Source: Clostridia bacterium
GTDB taxonomy: Bacteria > Bacillota > Clostridia > Oscillospirales > CAG-272
Length of the DNA: 35,922 nt
Assembly: GCA_017451735.1 (NCBI GenBank)
Contig: JAFTNU010000028.1
Span: 1-35,922, forward strand
Direction of reading: 5' to 3'
The notes under the pieces are model-generated. The model made no database searches, was not told the origin of the DNA, and was given only the letters and a program-made list of their open reading frames with translations. How positions within the stretch are numbered: the first letter of the stretch is position 1; every line of letters begins with the position of its first letter. Positions 7,833-14,966 of this stretch are shown piece by piece. The translations under genes and the position numbers were made by a program.

Positions 7833-7880
7833 TATCAAAAATTTAAATTTGATATCAAAATGTGATCTTTTTTTGATATC
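7832..7880. promoter_or_regulatory. Candidate AraC-regulator binding sites (GATATC repeats)
   Basis: ATATCAAA (7832-7839) is inverted against TTTGATAT (7848-7855) with an eight-base spacer. TTTGATATC occurs at 7848-7856 and again at 7872-7880, a direct repeat with 24-base period. The left copy touches the -35 of the rhamnosidase operon and the right copy ends four bases before the -35 of the AraC gene, as expected for a regulator acting on both divergent promoters. The repeats are seen; binding is inferred. Confidence 0.6.
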
Positions 7881-7883
7881 CCA

Positions 7884-7913
7884 TTGACGTGCAACAGAAG
7901 AATGGCGTATAAT
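7884..7913 (+). promoter_or_regulatory. Promoter of the AraC regulator gene
   Basis: TTGACG (7884-7889), an 18-base spacer and a perfect TATAAT (7908-7913). The transcription start should fall at about 7919-7922, immediately before the ATG at 7923. Confidence 0.8.
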
Positions 7914-7922
7914 AGACTTATC

Positions 7923-8672
7923 ATGCTGATTCAAAATGTCATTCTTTCAGACGAATCCTATACCCATGACAATTGGGTATACAAGGACGTTTTTGTGGGA
8001 TTTTCCAGACTGTATTACATCATTGACGGCATAGCCTTTTATGAGGAGAAGGGGCGAAAATATTTGCTGAAAAAGGGGCATATCTATCTGACCCCCGTCA
8101 AAAAAGCCTTTACATTGTACGAAGATCCCCAAAACAAGCTACTGCACACCTATGCCCATATCATTACCACACCCGCCGTGAATACATTTACAGAGATCGA
8201 GGTAAGACCGGACACGCCTCTTTACGATGCGGTGATATTATGGCGCAAATATGCCCGCAGTAAAGATAAGGTGTTGATCAAAAATGTGCTTTCCTTTGTG
8301 CTTTCCTGCCTTGAAAAAGAATGCGCTCAGGAAAACATTGTGGCAAAGCAGGTAAAGGATCATATTGATGGACAGGCCGAGCTTTCTTTGGATATGCGAG
8401 CCTTGAGCACAGCCCTGGGATATAGCCGCGAGCACATGACCCGCAGTTTTCTGACCGCTTACGGCACAACACCAAAACAATATTTTAATCTGCAGCGCAT
8501 GAATGCGGCACTTGAAAAATTGATGGCGGGATGCAAGATCGGACAGATTGCAGAGGAGCTGCATTATGCCTCACTCTACTCCTTCAGCAAGGCCTTCAAG
8601 AATCATTTTGGTCTATCTCCCGCAAACTATCTGCGTACTTTGAAAACAGAGGAAAGGAACGGACTGCACTAA
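7923..8672 (+). CDS. AraC-family transcriptional regulator, probably from a leaderless mRNA
   Basis: A 249-residue regulator. The N-terminal half (about 1-100) is a cupin-like sensing domain (SRLYYIIDGIAFYEEKG, YLLKKGHIYLTPVKKAFTLY). The C-terminal end has the two AraC helix-turn-helix motifs, about 157-178 (LSTALGYSREHMTRSFLTAYG) and 205-229 (IGQIAEELHYASLYSFSKAF), ending in the family signature HFGLSPANYLR. The ATG at 7923 is the only start downstream of the strong -10; no Shine-Dalgarno sequence precedes it, and upstream in-frame starts at 7884 and 7902 lie in the promoter itself. It is divergent from the rhamnosidase operon, so a role as sugar-responsive activator of that operon is likely. 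It is convergent with the GH2 gene. Confidence 0.92.
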   Translation: MLIQNVILSDESYTHDNWVYKDVFVGFSRLYYIIDGIAFYEEKGRKYLLKKGHIYLTPVKKAFTLYEDPQNKLLHTYAHIITTPAVNTFTEIEVRPDTPLYDAVILWRKYARSKDKVLIKNVLSFVLSCLEKECAQENIVAKQVKDHIDGQAELSLDMRALSTALGYSREHMTRSFLTAYGTTPKQYFNLQRMNAALEKLMAGCKIGQIAEELHYASLYSFSKAFKNHFGLSPANYLRTLKTEERNGLH

Positions 8673-8690
8673 GCAGCCCGTTCCTTTCCT
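8650..8690. terminator. Bidirectional terminator between the AraC and GH2 genes
   Basis: An 18-bp stem with one mismatch (8650-8667 with 8673-8690). The five-base loop carries the AraC stop codon (8670-8672), and the minus-strand GH2 gene ends at the next base. Confidence 0.88.
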
Positions 8691-11027
8691 TTAAAATCCT
8701 TCAAATTCATCCATGCCGCATTTCTGCAGGGCTTCCAGATACACTTGATAGGCAATATTCAACGTTTTGGTGGTAAAGTGGTTCTTTCCTTCCTTGCCGT
8801 CGGCGGTGCTCCACTCGATCAGCAGAAAACGAAATGCATCTGTTTCGGGAATGGCAGCGATGGGAGCCGCACTATCGGCTCCTACCGTGGTGTTCCCTTT
8901 CAAAAGCACGGTATTGCTAACGATATCACGAACGGTGTAGTGAATGCTTTGCTCCCGACCGCCATCCTGCACTGCAAAAAGGCGCAGCTCACCGTTTTCG
9001 GGCTCATCAAACATCAGACATAGGGGCTCCTGAGACCGTTTGATGAAGTGGTAAGCCAGCTTTTTGCAGTGATACCAATCCACTACGGCATCGGATACCT
9101 GTGGCCAACCGTCCAAAAGATTCCACCAGATGATACCGGTTCGGCGGGGCTTTCCGATACGGAATTTTTCGATGAAATATTTCTTGGCCTCGGCCTGAGA
9201 GATCTGGCTTTGCTTGGAAAAATCAAAAAGGTTGTCGGCCTCGGCGCCAAAGAGCGTGCGTACCTGATCCACCATTAGCCGGATGCGATAGGTGTAGGAT
9301 TTCCCTGCCTCGGGCTCCATGGCGGCGGCATGAACCAAATATTCCCGTGTACCGTTGCCCTTTTCGTCCAACATAGGATAGAGATTTTCTTTGGAGATGA
9401 ATTTCTCAAGAGATTTGGGCGAAGGGCAGCCGTGATAGCCGATCTCGGAGGCAAAGCAGGATTTGGCGTTCTTATAGAAGTTGCCCTTAAAATAGTCGCG
9501 GGGACCCCAAAGGTGATCCTCCGGCGTTTGTTGCTTTGTTTCAAAGGCAACGGAGTCAATATAAGGCGAGGACGGGATATAAGGGCGCATACAGTCATGC
9601 CGGCGGACGGCATCGGCCAGCACCTTGCGGGTGACGGTATAGTCGTTCATATCGTGTGCAAAGCCGTGCCAGCCGTGGGTAATATCAACCTCGTTGTCGC
9701 CCGCCCACAGCATCAGCGCGGGGTGATTGCGCAGACGCTTGATGACGGCAATTGCTTCTTGCTTCAGACCCTCAAGGAACCAGCCATCCTCGGGATAAAT
9801 GGCACAGCCCATGCCGAAATCCTGCCAGACAAGAATACCCTTTTCGTCACAGAAATCATAGAAGGCATCGTCCTCATAGACGTTGCCGCCCCAGCAGCGA
9901 ACCGTGTTGCAGCCGCTATCCTCAAGCAAGGCAAGTGCCGCGGGCAGGCGCTCCTTGTGGCGGCACGGAAAGGCGTCCAGGGGTACCCAGTTGGTTCCCA
10001 GGCAAAAGATTTTTTTTCCGTTGACGATAAATCCGAACTTGCCGTTGCCGTTTTCGTCCAGGATCGAAGTGCGCTCCAGTTCCACCGTGCGGATGCCGAA
10101 ACGGAAGGATCTCTCGTCCACCACGGTATCGCCCCGCCACAGACGGAAGGTCACGTCGTAAAGGGGTTGATCACCGTAGTGCTTAGGATACCAGAGTTTG
10201 GCGTTTACCACCTTGATGACAAAATTCTCAAAAGTATGGAACGGCACCTTTTCTCCGTGAAAGGTGCTGTCACCGCAGACACCGTCCACCGTTACGCGCA
10301 GATCGGACAGAAAGTCCCGATCTGTTTCAAACTGCACAAAGGCCGTCAGTCTTGCCGTGTTGTCGGCAGGCTTGACACGGGTGGTGTAGAGGTAGCATTG
10401 CTCCAATCTCTCGTCGGATTTTTGCACCAGATACACGGGCTTCCAAAGTCCGCCCGACACAAAGCGCGGCATAATATCCCAGCCGTACATATAAGCAGCC
10501 TTGCGCAAAAACAGCGCGGAATGATTATAGGCCGGTGCGCGGTTGAGGGGTGTGAGTTCGTATTCCATTCCACGCGCCGCAATAGTGGCGGGCAGAATGT
10601 GAACGATCAGTTCATTTTTCTTCTTTTTCAAGAACTGATCGATAAAACCCAATTCGTGCGCGATCAGCATATTTTCGGGAGCCCCTATCGGTACGCCATT
10701 GAGATACACCTCGGTTACGGTATCGACCCCCTCAAAACGCAGCACCACATTTTTGTTAATCGACTCACAGTCAAAGGTGGTATAATAATAAAGATGACGG
10801 TTCTCATATTGTCGGTAGGCCAAAGGATTCTCTCCGAAATAGGGATCCGGCGCAAGTCCTGCGGCGTGAAGATCCAACTCCATGCATCCGGGAACGGTTG
10901 CGGGAATTTTAAGATACGGAGACTTTTCCAGATCGGCAATTTTTTTCGGAAGAAAGCCGGTTTTGACCACGTCGGCATGGGGAGCCAGCAGCAGACTCCA
11001 GTTTTTCAAGATCTTGATTTGTTCCAT
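8691..11027 (-). CDS. GH2 beta-mannosidase-like glycoside hydrolase
   Basis: A 778-residue GH2 enzyme of the beta-mannosidase branch. Order of domains: N-terminal sugar-binding jelly roll (about 1-200, VPGCMELDLHAAGLAPDPYFG and VLRFEGVDTVTEVYLNG), immunoglobulin-like domain (205-315), TIM barrel (about 320-680) and a C-terminal beta tail. The acid/base is Glu446 in WAGDNEVD (the family usually has GNNE, here GDNE) and the nucleophile is Glu528 in ASEIGYHG. NTVRCWGGNVYEDDAFYDFCDE is also typical. There is no signal peptide, so it should act inside the cell. GGAGG lies seven bases before the ATG. It is monocistronic with its own promoter. It likely removes beta-mannosyl units left by the GH113-like enzyme; a beta-galactosidase or glucuronidase role is less likely. 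Confidence 0.9.
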   Translation of the reverse strand: MEQIKILKNWSLLLAPHADVVKTGFLPKKIADLEKSPYLKIPATVPGCMELDLHAAGLAPDPYFGENPLAYRQYENRHLYYYTTFDCESINKNVVLRFEGVDTVTEVYLNGVPIGAPENMLIAHELGFIDQFLKKKKNELIVHILPATIAARGMEYELTPLNRAPAYNHSALFLRKAAYMYGWDIMPRFVSGGLWKPVYLVQKSDERLEQCYLYTTRVKPADNTARLTAFVQFETDRDFLSDLRVTVDGVCGDSTFHGEKVPFHTFENFVIKVVNAKLWYPKHYGDQPLYDVTFRLWRGDTVVDERSFRFGIRTVELERTSILDENGNGKFGFIVNGKKIFCLGTNWVPLDAFPCRHKERLPAALALLEDSGCNTVRCWGGNVYEDDAFYDFCDEKGILVWQDFGMGCAIYPEDGWFLEGLKQEAIAVIKRLRNHPALMLWAGDNEVDITHGWHGFAHDMNDYTVTRKVLADAVRRHDCMRPYIPSSPYIDSVAFETKQQTPEDHLWGPRDYFKGNFYKNAKSCFASEIGYHGCPSPKSLEKFISKENLYPMLDEKGNGTREYLVHAAAMEPEAGKSYTYRIRLMVDQVRTLFGAEADNLFDFSKQSQISQAEAKKYFIEKFRIGKPRRTGIIWWNLLDGWPQVSDAVVDWYHCKKLAYHFIKRSQEPLCLMFDEPENGELRLFAVQDGGREQSIHYTVRDIVSNTVLLKGNTTVGADSAAPIAAIPETDAFRFLLIEWSTADGKEGKNHFTTKTLNIAYQVYLEALQKCGMDEFEGF

Positions 11028-11061
11028 TTTGAACCTCCGTTACGTGCTTTACTTTAATACC

Positions 11062-11090
11062 AGTATAGCGATTTTCTATGCTGAGAGCAA
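11062..11090 (-). promoter_or_regulatory. Promoter of the GH2 gene
   Basis: On the minus strand TTGCTC (11090-11085), a 17-base spacer and TATACT (11067-11062), about 35 bases before the ATG. No clear operator repeat was seen beside it. Confidence 0.7.
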
Positions 11091-11132
11091 GAGGGTTAAT
11101 GAAACATCCGAAGAAAAAGCAGAAACAGAAAA

Positions 11133-11166
11133 ACAAAAAGCAGTCGCTACAGCGACTGCTTTTTGT
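11133..11166 (-). terminator. Terminator downstream of rplS
   Basis: A 16-bp perfect stem (11133-11148 with 11151-11166) with a two-base loop, followed on the minus strand by a long T-rich tail. It starts 15 bases after the rplS stop and isolates rplS from the GH2 promoter. Confidence 0.9.
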
Positions 11167-11181
11167 ATCGGCCGGAACGGA

Positions 11182-11526
11182 TCAAACGATCTTTTCCTTG
11201 ACCTTGGAAGCCTTACCAACGCGATCACGCAGGTAGTAAAGCTTAGCGCGGCGAACCTTTGCCACACGGATCACATCAACTTTTGCCACATTGGGCGAAT
11301 GGAGGGGGAAGGTTTTCTCAACACCAACGCCGTAGGAAACACGTCTTACAGTGAAGGTCTCGGAGATGCCGCCGCCATGCTTGGCGATAACGGTGCCCTC
11401 GAAAAGCTGAATTCTTTCTTTGGTACCCTCAACGATCTTGTTGTGGATGCGCACGGTGTCACCGATGCGAATAACCGGTACCTCTTCCTTCAATTGCTCG
11501 TTTGTAAAAGCCTGAATCAAGTTCAT
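11182..11526 (-). CDS. rplS: 50S ribosomal protein L19
   Basis: A 114-residue protein matching L19 over its whole length, which sits at the 30S-50S interface of the ribosome. Typical blocks are [51 protein letters not shown] and the basic end [28 protein letters not shown] stands just before the ATG. In many Firmicutes rplS follows rpsP-rimM-trmD; here it is alone, with its own promoter, an 80-base leader and a terminator. Confidence 0.98.
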   Translation of the reverse strand: MNLIQAFTNEQLKEEVPVIRIGDTVRIHNKIVEGTKERIQLFEGTVIAKHGGGISETFTVRRVSYGVGVEKTFPLHSPNVAKVDVIRVAKVRRAKLYYLRDRVGKASKVKEKIV

Positions 11527-11605
11527 TTTATGGCCTCCTTAAAAATCCGGATGTTCATGCAGAGCTTCGCAGCGGACCACCCTTATACTTCGTGTCAACA
11601 CACGG
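11527..11605 (-). ncRNA. Possible L19 leader (autoregulatory 5' UTR of rplS)
   Basis: The predicted rplS transcript has an untranslated leader of about 80 bases with hairpin potential: CGTGT-GTTG-ACACG near its start and a GTCCGC/ATCCGGAT-rich segment in its middle. Many Firmicutes control rplS with a structured leader bound by L19. I see length, position and hairpins only; I could not match the family consensus. Confidence 0.3.
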
Positions 11606-11611
11606 CTGATA

Positions 11612-11640
11612 TTATACCATACAATTGCGTAAAATGCAAG
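11612..11640 (-). promoter_or_regulatory. Promoter of rplS
   Basis: On the minus strand TTGCAT (11640-11635), a 17-base spacer ending in TGG, and TATAAT (11617-11612): an extended -10 promoter, in keeping with strong ribosomal protein expression. The -35 begins only about 18 bases after the end of nhaC. Confidence 0.88.
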
Positions 11641-11657
11641 ACCTTTTTGGTATTTTT

Positions 11658-13322
11658 TTAGCTTTTTTCAAAATTATTTTTCGTCGGCCGCACGGCTTCG
11701 TTCTTCCCTTTACGGGCAAGGATCAAGCGAATACCAAAGAGCGTGCCGATCATCAATGCAATGGCTATAGGCAAAGAAACATACCAATAAACACCGATAT
11801 TTTGCAAAACACCTGCCAAAATGTAAGACACGAAGGAAACGGCGGCGACGGTCAGTGCATAGGGCAATTGGGTAGCCACGTGCTCTACATGCTCACATTG
11901 GGCACCGGCGGATGCCATAATGGTGGTATCCGAAATAGGCGAGCAGTGATCGCCGCATACCGCGCCGGCCAGGCAAGCGGACATGGCAATGACACCCAGC
12001 TCGCTGCCAAGACCGATACCTGCCTGTACGATGGGGATCAGAATACCGAAGGTACCCCAGGAGGTTCCTGTGGCGAAGGACAAACCGCAAGCAATCAGGA
12101 AAATGATAGCAGGCAGGAACAGCTTGAGGGCCCCTGCATTATCCAGGATCCTGGCAACAAACACATCGGAACCCAAAAGTGAGGTGGTGTTCTTGAGGGC
12201 GGTTGCAAGCGTTAGGATCAAAATTGCGGGCACCATGGCGGTAAAGCCCTTTGGAATGGCCTCCATAGAGGTCTTGAAGGTAATCAGACGCCGTGCTATC
12301 AGGTAGGCAATGATGATGACGAGCGCCAGAAGTGAACCCAGAGGTAAGCCCACGGTGGCATCGGTATTACCGAAGGCACCGATCAGATCCCACTGATAAC
12401 CACTGTCAGCGGTAAAGAAGCCACCCACATACATAAGAGCCAAGATGCAAGAAACGATAAGGATACAAATGGGAAGGACCAGGTCAAGCACGCGTGCGTG
12501 AGCGTGCTCACCATGTTCGACTTCATTCCCTTCCGCATCCAACGCACCAAGATTCCCTTCCTTCATAGCCTTGAACTCTACCCCGGCCATCTTGCCGTAA
12601 TCAAAGCCCATAAAAGTAATGGTGATAATAAATACAATGGTAAGCAACGAATAGAAGTTGTAAGGAATCGCTTTGATGAAATAAACGAGGCCTTCACCAT
12701 CCGCCACGTATTGGGACACAGCAGCCGCCCAGGAAGAAACGGGCGCGATCATGCAGATGGGCGCGGCAGTGGCATCGATAATGTACGCCAATTTGGAGCG
12801 GGAGATCTTATGCGTATCGGATACAGGACGCATAACACTGCCCACGGTGAGGCAATTGAAATAGTCATCCACAAAAATCAGTACTCCCAGTGCAAAGGTA
12901 GCCAAGATGGCCCCAACTCTGGTCTTGACATGAGTCTGCGCCCATTCGCCAAATGCTTTGGAGCCGCCCGCTTTATTGAGCAGGACCACAATAGCACCCA
13001 GGATCACAAGAAAAGCAAAAATACCTGCGGTTCCCTTTACTGCCTCGATAATGCCGTCGTTGGCGACGATATCAAGAGTCTTTACGGGATTGAAATCGGC
13101 GGTAAACAATGCACCTGCCAGAACACCCACAAAAAGCGAGCTGTAGACCTCCTTCGTCATCAGTGCCAAGCCAATGGCAATAATGGGGGGAACCAGCGCC
13201 ATAAACGTGGCATAATAAGGGCCTTCCGCAGCATCACTGTTGCGCAGTGTGATCGACAGGATCACCACGGCAACGAGGGCCAGCGCAGTGATACAAAGGT
13301 TGATGATCGTCTTCTTTTTCAT
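11658..13322 (-). CDS. nhaC: NhaC-family Na+/H+ antiporter
   Basis: A 554-residue inner-membrane antiporter with about 11-12 transmembrane segments, exchanging Na+ for H+ (or a related substrate exchange). Family blocks visible are FVDDYFNCLTVGSVMRPVSD, the GTSWGTFGILIPI motif late in the protein and GDHCSPISDTTIMAS. A hydrophilic loop with an acidic, His-rich stretch (EGNEVEHGEHAHARV) sits near the middle and could face the cytoplasm. The ATG at 13322 is chosen because AAGGAG is six bases upstream; the longer reading to 13364 would cross the -10. No hairpin terminator follows, so some transcripts may continue into rplS. Substrate could also be malate/lactate-type exchange, since NhaC relatives vary. 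Confidence 0.9.
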   Translation of the reverse strand: MKKKTIINLCITALALVAVVILSITLRNSDAAEGPYYATFMALVPPIIAIGLALMTKEVYSSLFVGVLAGALFTADFNPVKTLDIVANDGIIEAVKGTAGIFAFLVILGAIVVLLNKAGGSKAFGEWAQTHVKTRVGAILATFALGVLIFVDDYFNCLTVGSVMRPVSDTHKISRSKLAYIIDATAAPICMIAPVSSWAAAVSQYVADGEGLVYFIKAIPYNFYSLLTIVFIITITFMGFDYGKMAGVEFKAMKEGNLGALDAEGNEVEHGEHAHARVLDLVLPICILIVSCILALMYVGGFFTADSGYQWDLIGAFGNTDATVGLPLGSLLALVIIIAYLIARRLITFKTSMEAIPKGFTAMVPAILILTLATALKNTTSLLGSDVFVARILDNAGALKLFLPAIIFLIACGLSFATGTSWGTFGILIPIVQAGIGLGSELGVIAMSACLAGAVCGDHCSPISDTTIMASAGAQCEHVEHVATQLPYALTVAAVSFVSYILAGVLQNIGVYWYVSLPIAIALMIGTLFGIRLILARKGKNEAVRPTKNNFEKS

Positions 13323-13335
13323 TGCAGACTCCTTC

Positions 13336-13357
13336 ATAATGATATTAAAATCATTAT
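13336..13357. repeat. Inverted repeat across the nhaC -10 and transcription start
   Basis: ATAATGAT (13336-13343) is inverted against ATCATTAT (13350-13357) with a six-base spacer. It covers part of the -10 and the start region and ends just before the ribosome binding site. It could be a repressor operator or a 5' UTR hairpin. Confidence 0.5.
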
Positions 13358-13381
13358 AAAGCACCCTCTTCCCATTGTCAA
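13353..13381 (-). promoter_or_regulatory. Fully consensus promoter of nhaC
   Basis: On the minus strand TTGACA (13381-13376), exactly 17 bases, and TATAAT (13358-13353). All twelve positions match. The -35 overlaps the stop codon of the upstream flippase gene (13378-13380). Confidence 0.93.
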
Positions 13382-14799
13382 GAGCGATTCTCTCTTTTTG
13401 TCGAAATGTGAAAGATTTTCTTGCCGTAAACGATCAGAATCAGGATGGAATCAATGATTTCATGCCAGAATGGCGCAAGCGCCAATGCCGCCACCGCAAG
13501 AGACAAAAGCGTGTGCCCCATCATAGTCAAAACTGCACTGACAAGCAGAGCCAAGGTAGATACAGTCAATTTTCCTGCATGCTGACAAAACGGCATAACT
13601 CTGCGACAATGCACCGAGCGCCAGATAAAAATAGTCACATAGGAAACCAGCGTCGCCGCCATAGCACCGACTGCTCCTCGCGAAGGGATCCACCAAAAAT
13701 CCAATGCCATATTGACCGCCGCACCCACAAGGGCGGTTATCAGAGAGGAGCCGGAACGTAGCTTGACCACATAAACACTGCCAAGAAAGGAGGAAAGCGC
13801 GGAAAAAAGTGCGGCCACCGACAAAAGAGGAACATACAGTGCCGCTTCCCCGAAATCCGCGGCAAAAATGCGCTCCACCAAGAAGCGTGAACCAATGATC
13901 AAGGTTACAACAAACAGAATCAGTACCGGCAACAGCGCGGAATAAATTCTCCCAAACAATTCCCCCCTTTTTTCCTCCTTTTCATGAATAACGGCAAAAT
14001 GCCAGGCCTCCAGAAATATACTTGCGGCAAAGGTCAGAAGTGCGGGCAGCTTTCCCGCCGCAGCATACAGCCCCGTAACAGATTCCCCGTGATAGGCAAG
14101 CAACAAGTAATGATCGAAAACCGCCAGCGCCCACCAAAGGGTGGCGGTAGGAATCAGCGGAATCGCATAGCGCAACATCGAGCGAAAAAGCTTGGTATCC
14201 TGTTCGGCAGATGTTTTCTCTTCATGATCCAATCTAAGGTAAAAGCTAAGAATCAGGGCCGTGACAATATCGGCAAGAAAAATGGCCATAAGATATCCGC
14301 GTACCCCGAGATTGAGAACGGGCAGAAACAGAAAGGCCAGTGCAACGGTGACACCAGTACAAAAAAGCTGTTGAACCGAATACAGACCATATTGTCCCCT
14401 TGCCCGCAGAATGTGGGCAAGATAGCTATGAATGACAGAGGCCATTACATAGCAGAACAAATAAAAAATATACGGACGCAGGATATCAAACAAAGACAGA
14501 ACGGGTAAAATGAATAGTAACAGTATCATCCCCCTTATCAAAAGCTTGTTACCGACGGCAAGAACTTCCCTTTCCCCTTTTCCGCCGGCCAGGAAACGGA
14601 AAACCGCCTCCGGTGCGCACAGGGAGACAAAGGGTAGAAGTAGCACTGCGGTATTGGTAAGGATATCTACTGTACCAAAAGCCGCTGGCGAAAGGCAGGC
14701 AGTATAAAGGGGCAACATAAAAAAAACCGTGATCTTGGAAATGACCGAGCCGATCCCCAGAACCAATACGTTAGAAAACAACCGTCCGCTTTTCTTCAT
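13378..14799 (-). CDS. Wzx/MurJ-like oligosaccharide flippase (MOP superfamily)
   Basis: A 473-residue membrane protein with about 12-14 hydrophobic segments, of the polysaccharide-export branch of the MOP superfamily that flips lipid-linked sugars across the membrane. The start (GRLFSNVLVLGIGSVISKI), LPLYTACLSPAAFGTVDI, YAIPLIPTATLWWALAVFDHYLL and FAADFGEAALYVPLL fit this family. The ATG at 14799 has a GGGGTGAG ribosome binding site. No glycosyltransferases lie nearby, so it is an orphan flippase and its substrate cannot be deduced. A possible 13-codon ORF with a strong ribosome binding site lies just upstream. Confidence 0.85.
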   Translation of the reverse strand: MKKSGRLFSNVLVLGIGSVISKITVFFMLPLYTACLSPAAFGTVDILTNTAVLLLPFVSLCAPEAVFRFLAGGKGEREVLAVGNKLLIRGMILLLFILPVLSLFDILRPYIFYLFCYVMASVIHSYLAHILRARGQYGLYSVQQLFCTGVTVALAFLFLPVLNLGVRGYLMAIFLADIVTALILSFYLRLDHEEKTSAEQDTKLFRSMLRYAIPLIPTATLWWALAVFDHYLLLAYHGESVTGLYAAAGKLPALLTFAASIFLEAWHFAVIHEKEEKRGELFGRIYSALLPVLILFVVTLIIGSRFLVERIFAADFGEAALYVPLLSVAALFSALSSFLGSVYVVKLRSGSSLITALVGAAVNMALDFWWIPSRGAVGAMAATLVSYVTIFIWRSVHCRRVMPFCQHAGKLTVSTLALLVSAVLTMMGHTLLSLAVAALALAPFWHEIIDSILILIVYGKKIFHISTKRENRS

Positions 14800-14815
14800 T
14801 TTCTCACCCCGCTTT

Positions 14816-14857
14816 TTATTTAATATGCGTAGCAAAGAGCGGTGACACCCGCGGCAA
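14816..14857 (-). CDS. Possible 13-codon leader ORF before the flippase gene
   Basis: A strong AAGGAGG (14867-14873 on the minus strand) is followed nine bases later by TTG opening a 13-codon ORF (MPRVSPLFATHIK) that stops 16 bases before the flippase start. An alternative GTG frame overlapping the Shine-Dalgarno gives 15 codons. The sequence has no obvious regulatory amino-acid run. The ribosome binding site is the main evidence; it could instead be a leftover. Confidence 0.3.
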   Translation of the reverse strand: MPRVSPLFATHIK

Positions 14858-14905
14858 ATAAATCCACCTCCTTCTTGCAATAAACTGCATTTTTTTTCGT
14901 GTGTA

Positions 14906-14934
14906 TTGCTTTTCCGTTTTTTGTGTGTTATAAT
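14906..14934 (+). promoter_or_regulatory. Promoter of the LVIVD-repeat protein gene
   Basis: TTGCTT (14906-14911), a 17-base spacer and TATAAT (14929-14934), with GGGAGGG about 20 bases downstream and the ATG at 14967. Confidence 0.85.
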
Positions 14935-14966
14935 GCTTGTATTCTCTTTTAGGGAGGGACTCGGCT

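Noticed and set aside
7832-7880. A short tandem-repeat or CRISPR-like array
   Set aside because: Only three partial copies of a nine-base word without spacers; better explained as regulator half-sites.
9330-11057. A 575-codon plus-strand open frame opposite the GH2 gene
   Set aside because: Antisense to a recognised enzyme with intact catalytic motifs; no ribosome binding site and no recognisable family.
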